A stretch of 31,769 nucleotides of DNA from CAZQAA01 sp964591255 (GTDB lineage Bacteria; Desulfobacterota; DSM-4660; Desulfatiglandales; Desulfatiglandaceae): positions 1-31,769 of the forward strand of contig CAZQAA010000102.1 in NCBI GenBank assembly GCA_964591255.1. Reading direction: 5' to 3'. The number at the start of each line of letters is the position of its first letter. Positions within the stretch are counted from its first letter, which is position 1. The notes under the pieces were generated by a model. It was not told where the DNA came from. It did no database searches and saw only the letters and a program-made list of their open reading frames with translations. Both the position numbers and the translations under genes were made by a program. Of this stretch, positions 24,512-31,769 are shown piece after piece.

Positions 24512-27500
24512 ATGGAATTAACCCGTCGTGACTTTTTGAGGGTCTCCGGGACAGCCACTGTTGCCGGGGCTCTGGCTGGTATGGGTTTTGATTTTGGTTT
24601 GGCAAATGCCTATGCCTCAGGCCTGAAGATCAAATCGGCCGTGGAGACCAGCACCATCTGTCCATACTGTGCAGTGGGATGCGGGCTTATTGTCCACACC
24701 GACACACGGACCGGAAAAATTATCAATATTGATGGTGACCCTGACCATCCTATAAATGAAGGCGCCCTGTGTGCCAAGGGTGCAGCGCTCTACCAGATGG
24801 CCGTCAATCCATCACGTGTAACGGGTGTCCTTTACAGGGCTCCGTTCAGCGACAGGTGGGAATCCAGGTCCTGGGACTGGACATTGGACAGGATCGCCGC
24901 CCTGGTCAAGGAGACGAGGGATAAGACCTTTGAAGAGAAAAATGTTTCGGGTCAGGTAGTGAATCGTACCAGAGGTATGGCGCATGTAGGCTCTGCTGCA
25001 CTGGACAATGAAGAGTGCTGGCTGCTGCAGGCAATCATGCGGTCCCTGGGCCTTGTGTATATTGAGCATCAGGCCCGTATCTGACACAGCGCAACCGTTG
25101 CGGCTCTGGCAGAGTCGTTTGGACGGGGCGCCATGACCAACCACTGGATCGACATCAAGAATTCGGACTGTATCCTGATTATGGGAGCGAATCCCGCTGA
25201 AAACCATCCTATTTCATTCAAGTGGATACTTAAGGCCATGGAAAATGGTGCCCTGCTTATTCATGTGGATCCACGTTTTACACGCACATCCTCCAGGGCA
25301 GACATCTATGCCCCTATTCGACCGGGCAGTGACATCGCCTTTCTGGGCGGCATGATCAACTATATCCTAACGGAGGAAAAATTTTTCAGGAAGTATATAG
25401 TACATTATACCAATGCACCATTTATAGTGAGTGACGCATATAGCTTTGAAGATGGTCTTTTTTCAGGCTATGATCCCCTGAGGCATGGATATGACAGATC
25501 GTCATGGGCCTTTGTACGGGATGAGAAAGGGATTCCTGAGCGGGATTACGACCTCAAACATCCCAGGTGCGTTTTCCGGCAGCTCAAAAGGCACTTTTCA
25601 AGATATACGCCGGATAGGGTAGCGGCTGCTACAGGCATGAACAGGGAAGATGTCCTCAGAGTCTATGCTGCATACACTGCAACGGGTACAGGGAACAGGA
25701 CCGGTACCATCATGTACGCCATGGGCTGGACCCAGCACACAGTGGGAGTGCAGAACATCAGGGCAATGGCCATTATACAGCTCCTTCTCGGGAATATCGG
25801 GAGACCCGGAGGCGGTGTAAATGCCTTGAGGGGTGAATCCAATGTCCAGGGCTCCACCGATCATTGCCTCCTTTTCCACATTCTGCCCGGATACCTTAAA
25901 ACACCCAGGGCATCACAGGGCACTCTTGATGAGTATAACAGGGAAAACACCCCAAAAAGTGGGGATCCCCTGTCTGCCAACTGGTGGGGCAATTATCCCA
26001 AATATTCCGTAAGCCTTTTAAAAGCCATGTTCGGCAGATCTGCCACAAAGGAGAACCAGTTCGGTTACTCGTGGTTGCCGAGGCTCGATGATGAAAAAGA
26101 CTATTCATGGATGACCATCATTGATGAGATGTATAACGGCAGACTAAGCGGGTTCTTTGCATGGGGCCAGAATCCTGCCTGCTCGGGGGCCAATTCCAAC
26201 AAGACCCGTCATGCCTTGACCAGGCTTGAGTGGCTTGTCAGCGTGAATCTTTTTGATAACGAGACTGCGTCATTCTGGAAAGGACCGGGCATGGATCCAA
26301 AAAAGATCAAGACCGAGGTCTTTCTGCTTCCGTGTGCCGCCTCGGTTGAAAAGGAAGGCTCCATAACCAATTCCGGCCGGTGGATGCAGTGGCGTTACAA
26401 GGCGGCCGATCCGCCGGAAAAGTGCAGGTCTGACGGCGATATCATGGTAGATCTGTTTGAACGAATTCGTTCTTTATATGAAAAAGGAGGAAAGTTCCCC
26501 GAGCCTATCCTTAATCTGCGCCGGGAGTTTTCCAGAAAGGGCAAATTCGATGTGCATGCCGTGGCCAGACTCATAAACGGATATTTTGAGGAAGATGTTG
26601 CAATATCCGGCCAGGTTTATAAAAAGGGCAGTTTGGTGCCCTCGTTCACCAAGTTGAAAGCTGACGGTTCCACTTCCTCTGGTAACTGGCTATACTGCGG
26701 TTCCTATACCGAAAAGGGGAATATGGCGGCCCGCCGGGGAAAGAAAGATCCCTCCGGCATGGGGCTTTACCCGGAATGGGCCTGGTGCTGGCCCATAAAC
26801 CGTCGCATAATATACAATCGTGCCTCGGTGGATTTGAGGGGAAAACCATGGTCCCCAAACAAGAATATACTTGAATATGTCAACAACAGGTGGGTCGGGG
26901 ATGTCCCTGATGGAGGATGGCCTCCCATGGCCGATACTGAAAGAACAAGGCTGCCGTTTATCATGAAAGCGGATGGTGTTGCATCTCTATTTGGACCAGG
27001 CCTGGTGGATGGTCCGTTTCCCGAGCATTATGAACCTGTTGAATCTCCTCTCAAGGAAAATCCTTTCTCTTCCCGGAGGATAAATCCTGCTGCCCGTGTT
27101 TACAGCACTGATGCAGACAGACTGGCCACCGGCGATACCCGCTTTCCACTGATAGGGACTACTTACAGGGTTACGGAACACTGGCAGACCGGTGTCATGA
27201 CACGCTGGCAGCCGTGGCTGCTTGAGGCCCAACCCAGGCTTTTTGTGGAGATGAGCCATGAACTGGCGGGTCTGCGGGATATCAAAAACGGCGACCGATG
27301 CCTTGTCATTTCAGCACGTGGTGAGGTCGATGCCGTTGCCATTGTCACGGCCCGCCTCAGGCCCTTTAAAATCATGGGCCGAACGGTCCACATGGTGGGC
27401 CTGCCATGGTGTTTTGGCTGGCTTCAGCCCAAAGACGGCGGGGATGCCGCCAATCTGCTTACCCCCTCCGCCGGAGACCCTAACACCCGAATACCGGAGA

Positions 27501-27541
27501 CCAAGGCATTTATGGTAAATGTGGTAAAAAGGGGAGGGTAA
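24512..27541 (+). CDS. fdhA: selenocysteine formate dehydrogenase, alpha subunit
   Basis: Catalytic subunit of a periplasmic molybdenum or tungsten formate dehydrogenase, which oxidises formate to CO2. It has 1009 residues when the TGA at 25082-25084 is read as selenocysteine 191; the frame is otherwise uninterrupted to 27541, and the flanks (HQARI before, HSATVAALAESFGRGAM after) are exactly the conserved Sec site of the FdnG/FdhG family. A Tat signal (TRRDFLRVSG, 4-13) directs folded export. One [4Fe-4S] cluster is bound by C50, C53, C57 and C87 (CPYCAVGC...CAKG). IKNSDCILIMGANPAENHP supports the bis-MGD domain, and the C-terminal domain (about 860-1009) is the cofactor cap. An ordinary gene caller will split it at the UGA. 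The selenocysteine genes selA, selB and selC are not in the window. Confidence 0.95.
25085..25125 (+). promoter_or_regulatory. candidate SECIS hairpin after the fdhA UGA
   Basis: Bacterial SECIS elements sit directly after the UGA inside the coding region. Here TGC (25099-25101) pairs with GCA (25109-25111) around the loop GGCTCTG. Counting the U of UGA as 1, a U falls at position 17 just before the stem and another at position 24 in the loop; in the E. coli fdhF element these are the bulged U17 and loop U24 contacted by SelB. Position 23 is C instead of G, and the lower stem pairs poorly, so the fold is approximate. Confidence 0.6.
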
Positions 27542-27544
27542 AAG

Positions 27545-28198
27545 ATGCCCAAATTTTTTCTTATTGATACCACCAGATGCATTGCCTGCAGGGGTTGCCA
27601 GATCGCCTGCAAGGCGTGGAACAAACTGCCTGCGGGCAAGACCAGACAGACCGGGACTTATGAAAACCCTCCTGATCTGGATGCCCACACCTACCGGATT
27701 GTCCGTTTTCGCGAATACCCGGACGAGAAAAACTCGGTCAAGTGGTATTTTTTCCCCGAGGCGTGCCGTCATTGCATCGACCCTCCCTGCAAGGAGGTGG
27801 CCGATGAGTATGTCAAAGACGCCATAATAGTCGACAAAAACGGGGCGGTCATCTTTACCGAGAAAACGAAATTGCTGGGGAAAAACGCCGAAGATGTGAT
27901 CGCGGAATGTCCGTACAATATCCCCAGGCTGGATATAGAGACCGGCAGGCTGACCAAATGCCATATGTGCCACACACGGATAAGGCAAGGCCTTGAGCCG
28001 GCCTGTGTGAAGGCATGTTCTACGGGGGCCCTGGTATTTGGGAACGAGATGCAGATAAAAAGTCTGTCTGAAAAACGCCTGGATCAGGCCAGAAAAAAGT
28101 TCGGGAACAAGGCGCAACTGATCAACCCGGACGAGGTAAGGGCAATTTACCTGATAGTGGACGAACCTGAAAAATATTATGAGTTCGCTACATATTAA
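27545..28198 (+). CDS. fdhB: formate dehydrogenase iron-sulfur beta subunit
   Basis: Electron-transfer subunit, 217 residues, starting 3 bases after fdhA. It has twelve cysteines in ferredoxin-like groups: C12, C15, C18, C22; C74, C77, C82; C122; C139, C142, C154, C158. Twelve ligands suit three [4Fe-4S] clusters, as in the Desulfovibrio periplasmic enzyme, against four clusters in E. coli FdnH. The usual fourth cysteine after CRHCIDPPC is replaced (CKEVADEY). There is no C-terminal membrane anchor and no Tat signal, so it should be carried across the membrane with FdhA. No gamma cytochrome b gene follows, which points to a soluble enzyme reducing a periplasmic cytochrome. Confidence 0.92.
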   Translation: MPKFFLIDTTRCIACRGCQIACKAWNKLPAGKTRQTGTYENPPDLDAHTYRIVRFREYPDEKNSVKWYFFPEACRHCIDPPCKEVADEYVKDAIIVDKNGAVIFTEKTKLLGKNAEDVIAECPYNIPRLDIETGRLTKCHMCHTRIRQGLEPACVKACSTGALVFGNEMQIKSLSEKRLDQARKKFGNKAQLINPDEVRAIYLIVDEPEKYYEFATY

Positions 28199-29039
28199 TA
28201 TCTCCAGGAGCGGGGATCCGGCAGCACTTTTCAGCAAGGCTGATGCCGTAAAAAACCGCTGGCCTGCCTACACATACATGGTGGACTGGTTGACCGGTCT
28301 TATGGTGGATGTCATTGATGTTGAACGCAATCTGTCCGTTCAGGAATTGAAATTCGATGATTCAGACATCTCCAGGGGCCGGCCGCTATTCCACCCTGAA
28401 AATATTCCGGTTGATATTGACCTTGCCATAAAACTGTTTGCCAGGCTAGCTGCCAAAGTTGCAGCCCATCAGGGGGGAAAAGGGAAGGGCATAACAGGAC
28501 TCTTTAGCGAATCTGACAGGGAAGCGAGAGATACTGTCAGGGCCGTGCTTAAGTCGGATATGAAGAGAATAAGGGCTGTCTGCAAGCCCTGTAATGTTGA
28601 TCCACAGATAGTGGTGCTTGTCTTGAAGCTGTGTCTTGGCCCTTCCTTGAGACATGTGGCAAAGGAGGTTTCTTCAAAAATCGTCTTCAAATGGAAAAAC
28701 GGTTATTGCCCTGTATGTGGATCGTCACCGGGGCTGGGAGAATTGACACAGGAAAATGGCACAAGGCGTCTTCACTGCTCCCTTTGTGAGACCTCATGGC
28801 CATACCCGCGCATGCAATGTCCCTTTTGTGAAAACCGTGACCAGAAGAGATTGATCTACCTTTATGCTTATGGTGAAGATGGTCTGCGCGTGGACCTATG
28901 CAAAAAGTGCGGGCATGGTTTAAAGACGATTGACCTGCGTCATGCTCCTGCCCCGATCATCCCCCTGATTGATGACCTGATCATTTCCCATCTGATTCCT
29001 TTTTCTTCACAAGCAGACCAGCCACTTAGATGCACGTGA
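28179..29039 (+). CDS. fdhE: formate dehydrogenase accessory protein FdhE
   Basis: Cytosolic maturation factor for exported formate dehydrogenases, acting on the Tat-bound alpha subunit before transport. It has 286 residues. Four CxxC pairs lie in the C-terminal rubredoxin-like region: C177/C180, C200/C203, C214/C217 and C241/C244, the pattern known for iron-binding in E. coli FdhE. The motifs YCPVCGSSPGLGEL and MQCPFCENRDQK are typical. ATG 28179 overlaps the end of fdhB by 20 bases, so the three genes form one unit. The first 25 residues are less typical and the ribosome site is weak, so the exact start is less sure. Confidence 0.9.
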   Translation: MSSLHINISRSGDPAALFSKADAVKNRWPAYTYMVDWLTGLMVDVIDVERNLSVQELKFDDSDISRGRPLFHPENIPVDIDLAIKLFARLAAKVAAHQGGKGKGITGLFSESDREARDTVRAVLKSDMKRIRAVCKPCNVDPQIVVLVLKLCLGPSLRHVAKEVSSKIVFKWKNGYCPVCGSSPGLGELTQENGTRRLHCSLCETSWPYPRMQCPFCENRDQKRLIYLYAYGEDGLRVDLCKKCGHGLKTIDLRHAPAPIIPLIDDLIISHLIPFSSQADQPLRCT

Positions 29040-29051
29040 TGGCAAAAACCA

Positions 29052-29125
29052 GGGACAGACTTTGAATGCCGCGGGTAAAATGCGAGCGGACTGCCCTATG
29101 ATTAAATTTTATTGCTTTATTTTTG
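29052..29125 (+). terminator. possible terminator of the fdhABE unit
   Basis: A compound hairpin can form from GGGACAG (29052-29058) with CTGCCC (29091-29096), and inside it CCGC (29069-29072) with GCGG (29086-29089). T-rich sequence follows to about 29125. The stem has a bulged A and the T-run is broken by A and G, so this is a moderate candidate only. It sits 13 bases after the fdhE stop. Confidence 0.35.
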
Positions 29126-29133
29126 CGGCAAAA
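29121..29133. promoter_or_regulatory. palindrome next to the -35 box upstream of the permease
   Basis: TTTTGC, a central G, and GCAAAA form a perfect 13-base inverted repeat that ends 5 bases before the -35 box at 29138. This spacing suits an activator or repressor site. The binding factor is unknown. Confidence 0.35.
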
Positions 29134-29137
29134 TTAC

Positions 29138-29165
29138 TTGACAAGGGAGAATCGATTATTATATT
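29138..29165 (+). promoter_or_regulatory. sigma-70 promoter upstream of the permease
   Basis: TTGACA (29138-29143), 16 bases, TATATT (29160-29165). This is the same -35, spacing and -10 as the groES promoter in this window. Transcription should begin near 29172, about 340 bases before the permease ATG, which implies a long 5' leader. Confidence 0.6.
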
Positions 29166-29176
29166 CCAAAATAGGA

Positions 29177-29281
29177 ATGTATAGTAAACTAACAAAGCTG
29201 TTAAAGGCCAAAGGGTTTGCCTGTAACAAATACGGAAATTGCTGTAGCCGCCCGGCCAATTGGTATATCCAGACGCCTTAA
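29177..29281 (+). CDS. possible 34-residue leader peptide
   Basis: A short frame opens at ATG 29177, about 5 bases after the expected transcription start, and ends at TAA 29281. The product is basic at the N terminus (MYSKLTKLLKAKG) and has three cysteines (ACNKYGNCC). AGGA sits directly before the ATG, too close for a normal ribosome site, so it would be nearly leaderless. It may be chance. Confidence 0.2.
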   Translation: MYSKLTKLLKAKGFACNKYGNCCSRPANWYIQTP

Positions 29282-29417
29282 GCTGAACATATTTGGCAGA
29301 CCCGTTATGAGGGATGGGATTAGTAAAGGAAAAATCACAGTCTTGGCCGCAATCATAATTCTAAATAATTCCGTTCAGTTGTATGTATTTGTTGAAATAT
29401 TTTTTTTGCCACAATAA
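29282..29417 (+). other. long leader without recognised content
   Basis: Together with the preceding peptide frame this forms most of the predicted untranslated leader. I find no known riboswitch pattern, no tRNA and no credible coding frame; the frame at 29217-29417 lacks a ribosome site and has no recognisable motif. Confidence 0.4.
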
Positions 29418-29441
29418 ATAGCCAAATTTCTATTTGGCTAT
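29418..29441. promoter_or_regulatory. perfect 10-base inverted repeat upstream of the permease
   Basis: ATAGCCAAAT and ATTTGGCTAT flank the loop TTCT. No T-run follows on the plus strand, so it is not a terminator for the leader. It could be an operator for a dimeric repressor (a TATAAA at 29439-29444 touches its right arm) or an RNA hairpin acting on translation just downstream. Confidence 0.55.
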
Positions 29442-29462
29442 AAAAATATGTCCGGAGGTCGC

Positions 29463-29525
29463 ATGGACAGGCCTCTTGTTTTAAAGTCATCATCAATAAG
29501 GAGGAAATATTATGGCAAACACTGA
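29463..29525 (+). CDS. possible 20-residue leader peptide overlapping the permease start
   Basis: ATG 29463 follows GGAGG (29454-29458) by four bases. The 20-codon frame begins MDRPLVLKSSS, contains the permease ribosome site as its AGG AGG codons, and ends at TGA 29523-29525, 11 bases beyond the permease ATG in another frame. This layout is typical of translational coupling. It carries no Cys or Trp run that would name an attenuated amino acid. Confidence 0.4.
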   Translation: MDRPLVLKSSSIRRKYYGKH

Positions 29526-30897
29526 ACTGACGGGCGTCTGTAATTGCGCTGGAAACGTGTCATGTTCGGAAAAAAGCGCGGGTGAAGAACGCAAGGTGAA
29601 TTGGATGGAGCTATGGAAACCAATATCTATAATGGTGAGTGTGTTCCTGGCGTTTTTCTGGCTGCCCATGGACAACAGTCGTTTCACAGGGGCAGTCCTT
29701 GAATCGTTAGCCCTTGCCAAATGGTACGCCCGGGAACACGTGCTCCTGTGCCTGGTGCCGGCATTCTTTATTGCCGGGGCAATCGCATGTTTTATATCCC
29801 AGGCGGCAGTCATGAAATATCTCGGTGCAGGAGCAAAAAAGGTACTCTCCTATGGTGTGGCGTCCGTGTCAGGGAGCATCCTGGCGGTGTGTTCGTGCAC
29901 GGTTCTACCCCTTTTCGCCGGCATCTGGCAAAGAGGTGCGGGACTTGGACCGGCAGTTGCCTTTCTTTATTCAGGTCCTGCCATCAACATACTGGCCATT
30001 GTACTGACCGCAAGGGTACTGGGGCTGCACATAGGGATAGCCCGAGCCGTGGGAGCGGTGATCTTCAGTATCATCATAGGCCTGATCATGCATCTGATAT
30101 TCAAGAGGGAAGAAGAGGCCAAGATAGCTGCTGCCATCTATCTCCCTGAAGAAGAGGAGGGAAGACCGCTCTGGCAGACTGTCGTCTATATTGGAACTCT
30201 GGTAGGGATCCTGATTTTTGGCACATGGGGAAAATCAACAGAGCCGATGGGACTATGGAATGACATATATAACATCAAGTGGTGGCTAACCGGCACATTT
30301 GCCGTAATATTGGGAACCATCCTGGTAAAGTGGTTCCGGGTTCAGGCACTCAAGGTTATATTGGCCGCAGCCGCCGTGTTTATCCTGGCCTTCATCTTTC
30401 CTCATGAACCGCTAATCGCCTTTTCGGCAGGCATTATCGGTATCACAGTAATTCTGACTACTACCAGGGGCGAAACAGAAGACTGGTTTATTCAGACATG
30501 GGATTTCACGAAACAGATCATACCGCTCCTTTTTGCCGGTGTCATTGCCGCCGGGCTCCTGCTCGGCCGCCCTGGACATGAAGGGATCATCCCTTCCCAC
30601 TGGGTGAGCAGCCTGGTTGGGGGTAATTCCATTGGTGCGAACCTTTTTGCATCCGTGGTCGGGGCCTTCATGTATTTTGCCACTCTCACCGAAGTTCCTA
30701 TCCTTCAGGGGCTTATCGGCGCCGGCATGGGAAAGGGGCCGGCCCTGGCACTGCTCCTTGCAGGACCCGCCTTGAGCCTGCCCAATATGCTTGTTATACG
30801 GAGCATCATGGGAACAAAGAAAACAGCAATTTATGTATGCCTGGTAGTTGTTATGGCAACCATATCCGGTATTATCTTTGGTATCATGTACGATTAA
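29512..30897 (+). CDS. COG0701-type permease (ArsP/DUF318 family)
   Basis: An inner-membrane permease of 461 residues with about ten to twelve predicted helices. The family core is clear: CSCTVLPLFAGIWQRGAGLG (127-146) with YSGPAINI (153-160) in the first half, and a second half with ATLTEVPILQG and LLAGPALSLPNM. Relatives export organoarsenicals or metal ions; members in anaerobes have no proven substrate. The cytosolic N terminus holds three cysteines (VCNCAGNVSC: C10, C12, C18), and C127/C129 lie in a membrane helix, so thiol-reactive metals or metalloids are plausible. AAGGAGG precedes ATG 29512. It has its own long, regulated-looking leader and is not part of the fdh unit. Confidence 0.8.
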   Translation: MANTELTGVCNCAGNVSCSEKSAGEERKVNWMELWKPISIMVSVFLAFFWLPMDNSRFTGAVLESLALAKWYAREHVLLCLVPAFFIAGAIACFISQAAVMKYLGAGAKKVLSYGVASVSGSILAVCSCTVLPLFAGIWQRGAGLGPAVAFLYSGPAINILAIVLTARVLGLHIGIARAVGAVIFSIIIGLIMHLIFKREEEAKIAAAIYLPEEEEGRPLWQTVVYIGTLVGILIFGTWGKSTEPMGLWNDIYNIKWWLTGTFAVILGTILVKWFRVQALKVILAAAAVFILAFIFPHEPLIAFSAGIIGITVILTTTRGETEDWFIQTWDFTKQIIPLLFAGVIAAGLLLGRPGHEGIIPSHWVSSLVGGNSIGANLFASVVGAFMYFATLTEVPILQGLIGAGMGKGPALALLLAGPALSLPNMLVIRSIMGTKKTAIYVCLVVVMATISGIIFGIMYD

Positions 30898-30983
30898 CAG
30901 GCGTTTGGACATCATTCGGCCGCTTGCAAGCTGAATTTTAACTATATTTTTAATGGGTTATATAATACAGGAGGAATGTTGTC

Positions 30984-31742
30984 ATGAAACATAAAATCGT
31001 TATATGCATTGCTATCGGGATCATGCTTACCCCTGTTCATTACGCATTAGGGGTTAACTACTATTCAAACATTATAAAAGAGGTCACGCTTCCGGACAGG
31101 GCGGCTGCATGGTATAATCAGAGGTGGATGACTAATTCACCATATTCACCCGAATTTGAAGTCCTGGATACAGAGAGCTCTCTCGGCAGATATGCACCCA
31201 TGACAAAAACAATTACCGTTAAGGATATCATCAAATTTCATGGCCATGCCTGTGACGGACTCCTTGTCTGCGCGGCAGGGCTCAGATACGGCCTGAACGA
31301 ACTATTTCCCGAGGGTATCATAGACCGGACTGATCTCAGGATCATAACGAAAAACAGTCCCTGCTTTGTTGATGCCTGCGCATACCTGAGTGGCGGCAGG
31401 ATCAATTTCGGCACATTGGCAATTGACAATTCCCTGGGGTGGGCCTGGATTGCACAGAGGATCAGCACAAAAAAAGCCGTGAGGATCAACCTGCGACCGG
31501 AGGCCCTTCCCGAGCAGGTGGAGGAGATGGAAACAAAAATCAGAAGAGGGAAATACGAACTTGAAGATATAGACACCTGCCGTAATATACAATGGGATTT
31601 TGCCAAAGGCGTGCTGTCTCGTCCTTTGAAAAAATCATTCAGGATAACAATATTGAAAAATTTTACTTTTCCTGAATCCGCATATCCCAAAATCGGAATG
31701 CGGGGAGATATTATCCACAAAAACGATCCATATTGTCGCTGA
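30984..31742 (+). CDS. secreted FmdE-family protein
   Basis: A 252-residue protein with a signal peptide (1-22) and an FmdE-like domain from about 78. The family motif appears as FHGHACDGL (85-93), with CFVDACAYLSGG (127-138) as the second block; H86, H88, C90 and C132 are probable metal ligands. FmdE was named from tungsten formylmethanofuran dehydrogenase operons, but most family members are stand-alone metal-binding proteins and no methanogenesis is implied. An AGGAGG site precedes ATG 30984, 86 bases after the permease, so the two are probably co-transcribed. The C-terminal part (about 175-252) is hydrophilic and not typical of the minimal domain. Localisation in the periplasm is inferred from the signal. 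Confidence 0.75.
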   Translation: MKHKIVICIAIGIMLTPVHYALGVNYYSNIIKEVTLPDRAAAWYNQRWMTNSPYSPEFEVLDTESSLGRYAPMTKTITVKDIIKFHGHACDGLLVCAAGLRYGLNELFPEGIIDRTDLRIITKNSPCFVDACAYLSGGRINFGTLAIDNSLGWAWIAQRISTKKAVRINLRPEALPEQVEEMETKIRRGKYELEDIDTCRNIQWDFAKGVLSRPLKKSFRITILKNFTFPESAYPKIGMRGDIIHKNDPYCR

Positions 31743-31769
31743 TAACAAAAAAAGGAATCCAGCAGGATG
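31743..31769 (+). other. right edge, possible start of another gene
   Basis: The last 27 bases contain AAAGGA and end in ATG. This could be the start of a further gene, but nothing beyond it is visible. Confidence 0.15.

Noticed and set aside
25082..25084. In-frame TGA in fdhA as a nonsense mutation making a pseudogene
   Set aside because: The position and flanking residues are those of the selenocysteine site of this enzyme family, a SECIS-like hairpin follows, and the rest of the frame is intact for over 800 codons.
27311..28237. 308-residue minus-strand frame across fdhA and fdhB
   Set aside because: It is antisense to two well-conserved genes and matches no known protein pattern.
29217..29417. 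66-residue plus-strand frame in the permease leader
   Set aside because: No ribosome site and no recognisable motif, and its start is internal to the predicted leader.
30925..30934. Palindromic GCTTGCAAGC after the permease as a terminator
   Set aside because: It has no loop and no T-run directly after it, so it cannot form a standard intrinsic terminator.
30938..30966. TTAACT-17-TATAAT as a promoter for the FmdE-family gene
   Set aside because: Transcription would begin inside the AGGAGG ribosome site (about 30973), which would cripple it; co-transcription with the permease is simpler.

Overview
The window (31,769 bases) looks like chromosomal DNA from an anaerobic Gram-negative bacterium, most plausibly a sulfate- or sulfur-metabolising member of the Desulfobacterota (former Deltaproteobacteria). 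The signs are a Tat-exported, selenocysteine-containing formate dehydrogenase with a 12-cysteine beta subunit and no membrane gamma subunit, a LarE-type sulfur transferase, a DUF3795/DUF3786 cysteine-rich protein, and many PAS and Bat/MoxR functions. Phylum is an inference from gene content; no rRNA or tRNA is present to confirm it. I see no CRISPR array, insertion sequence or prophage.

Layout. (1) 1-3500, minus strand: a tight operon read right to left, M24 aminopeptidase, XerD recombinase, an unrecognised 203-residue protein, and a PAS sensor protein that runs off the left edge. (2) 3624-6234, plus strand: a LarE sulfur transferase followed closely by a YcaO-TPR fusion, a pairing that suggests sulfur insertion chemistry. 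(3) 6272-8318: groES-groEL under their own promoter. (4) 8394-17481: an ABC-2 exporter of the GldA/GldF/GldG type with a DUF4340 partner, then MoxR ATPase, DUF58 protein, a short BatD-like membrane protein and a secreted DUF4139 protein. (5) 17486-17983: one small membrane protein on the opposite strand interrupts the run. (6) 18151-24456: batA, a batB-batC fusion, batD and batE, followed one base later by the DUF3795/DUF3786 protein. (7) 24512-29039: fdhA (with an in-frame UGA read as selenocysteine), fdhB and fdhE. (8) 29040-31742: a 470-base non-coding leader with a promoter, palindromes and two possible leader peptides, then a COG0701-type permease with a cysteine-rich N terminus and a secreted FmdE-family protein.

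How the genes work together. Sections 4 and 6 form one functional block: MoxR is an AAA+ chaperone that acts with von Willebrand A proteins (BatA, BatB), with BatD and BatE as envelope partners; the co-oriented exporter module probably serves the same envelope process. Section 7 encodes periplasmic formate oxidation, with FdhE as its maturation factor; electrons would have to leave through a soluble carrier such as a periplasmic cytochrome c, because no membrane cytochrome b subunit is encoded. Section 8 may be a metal or metalloid handling unit. The two strongest leads for new biology are the LarE/YcaO-TPR pair and the exporter-MoxR-Bat supercluster with its embedded DUF4139 and DUF3786 proteins.
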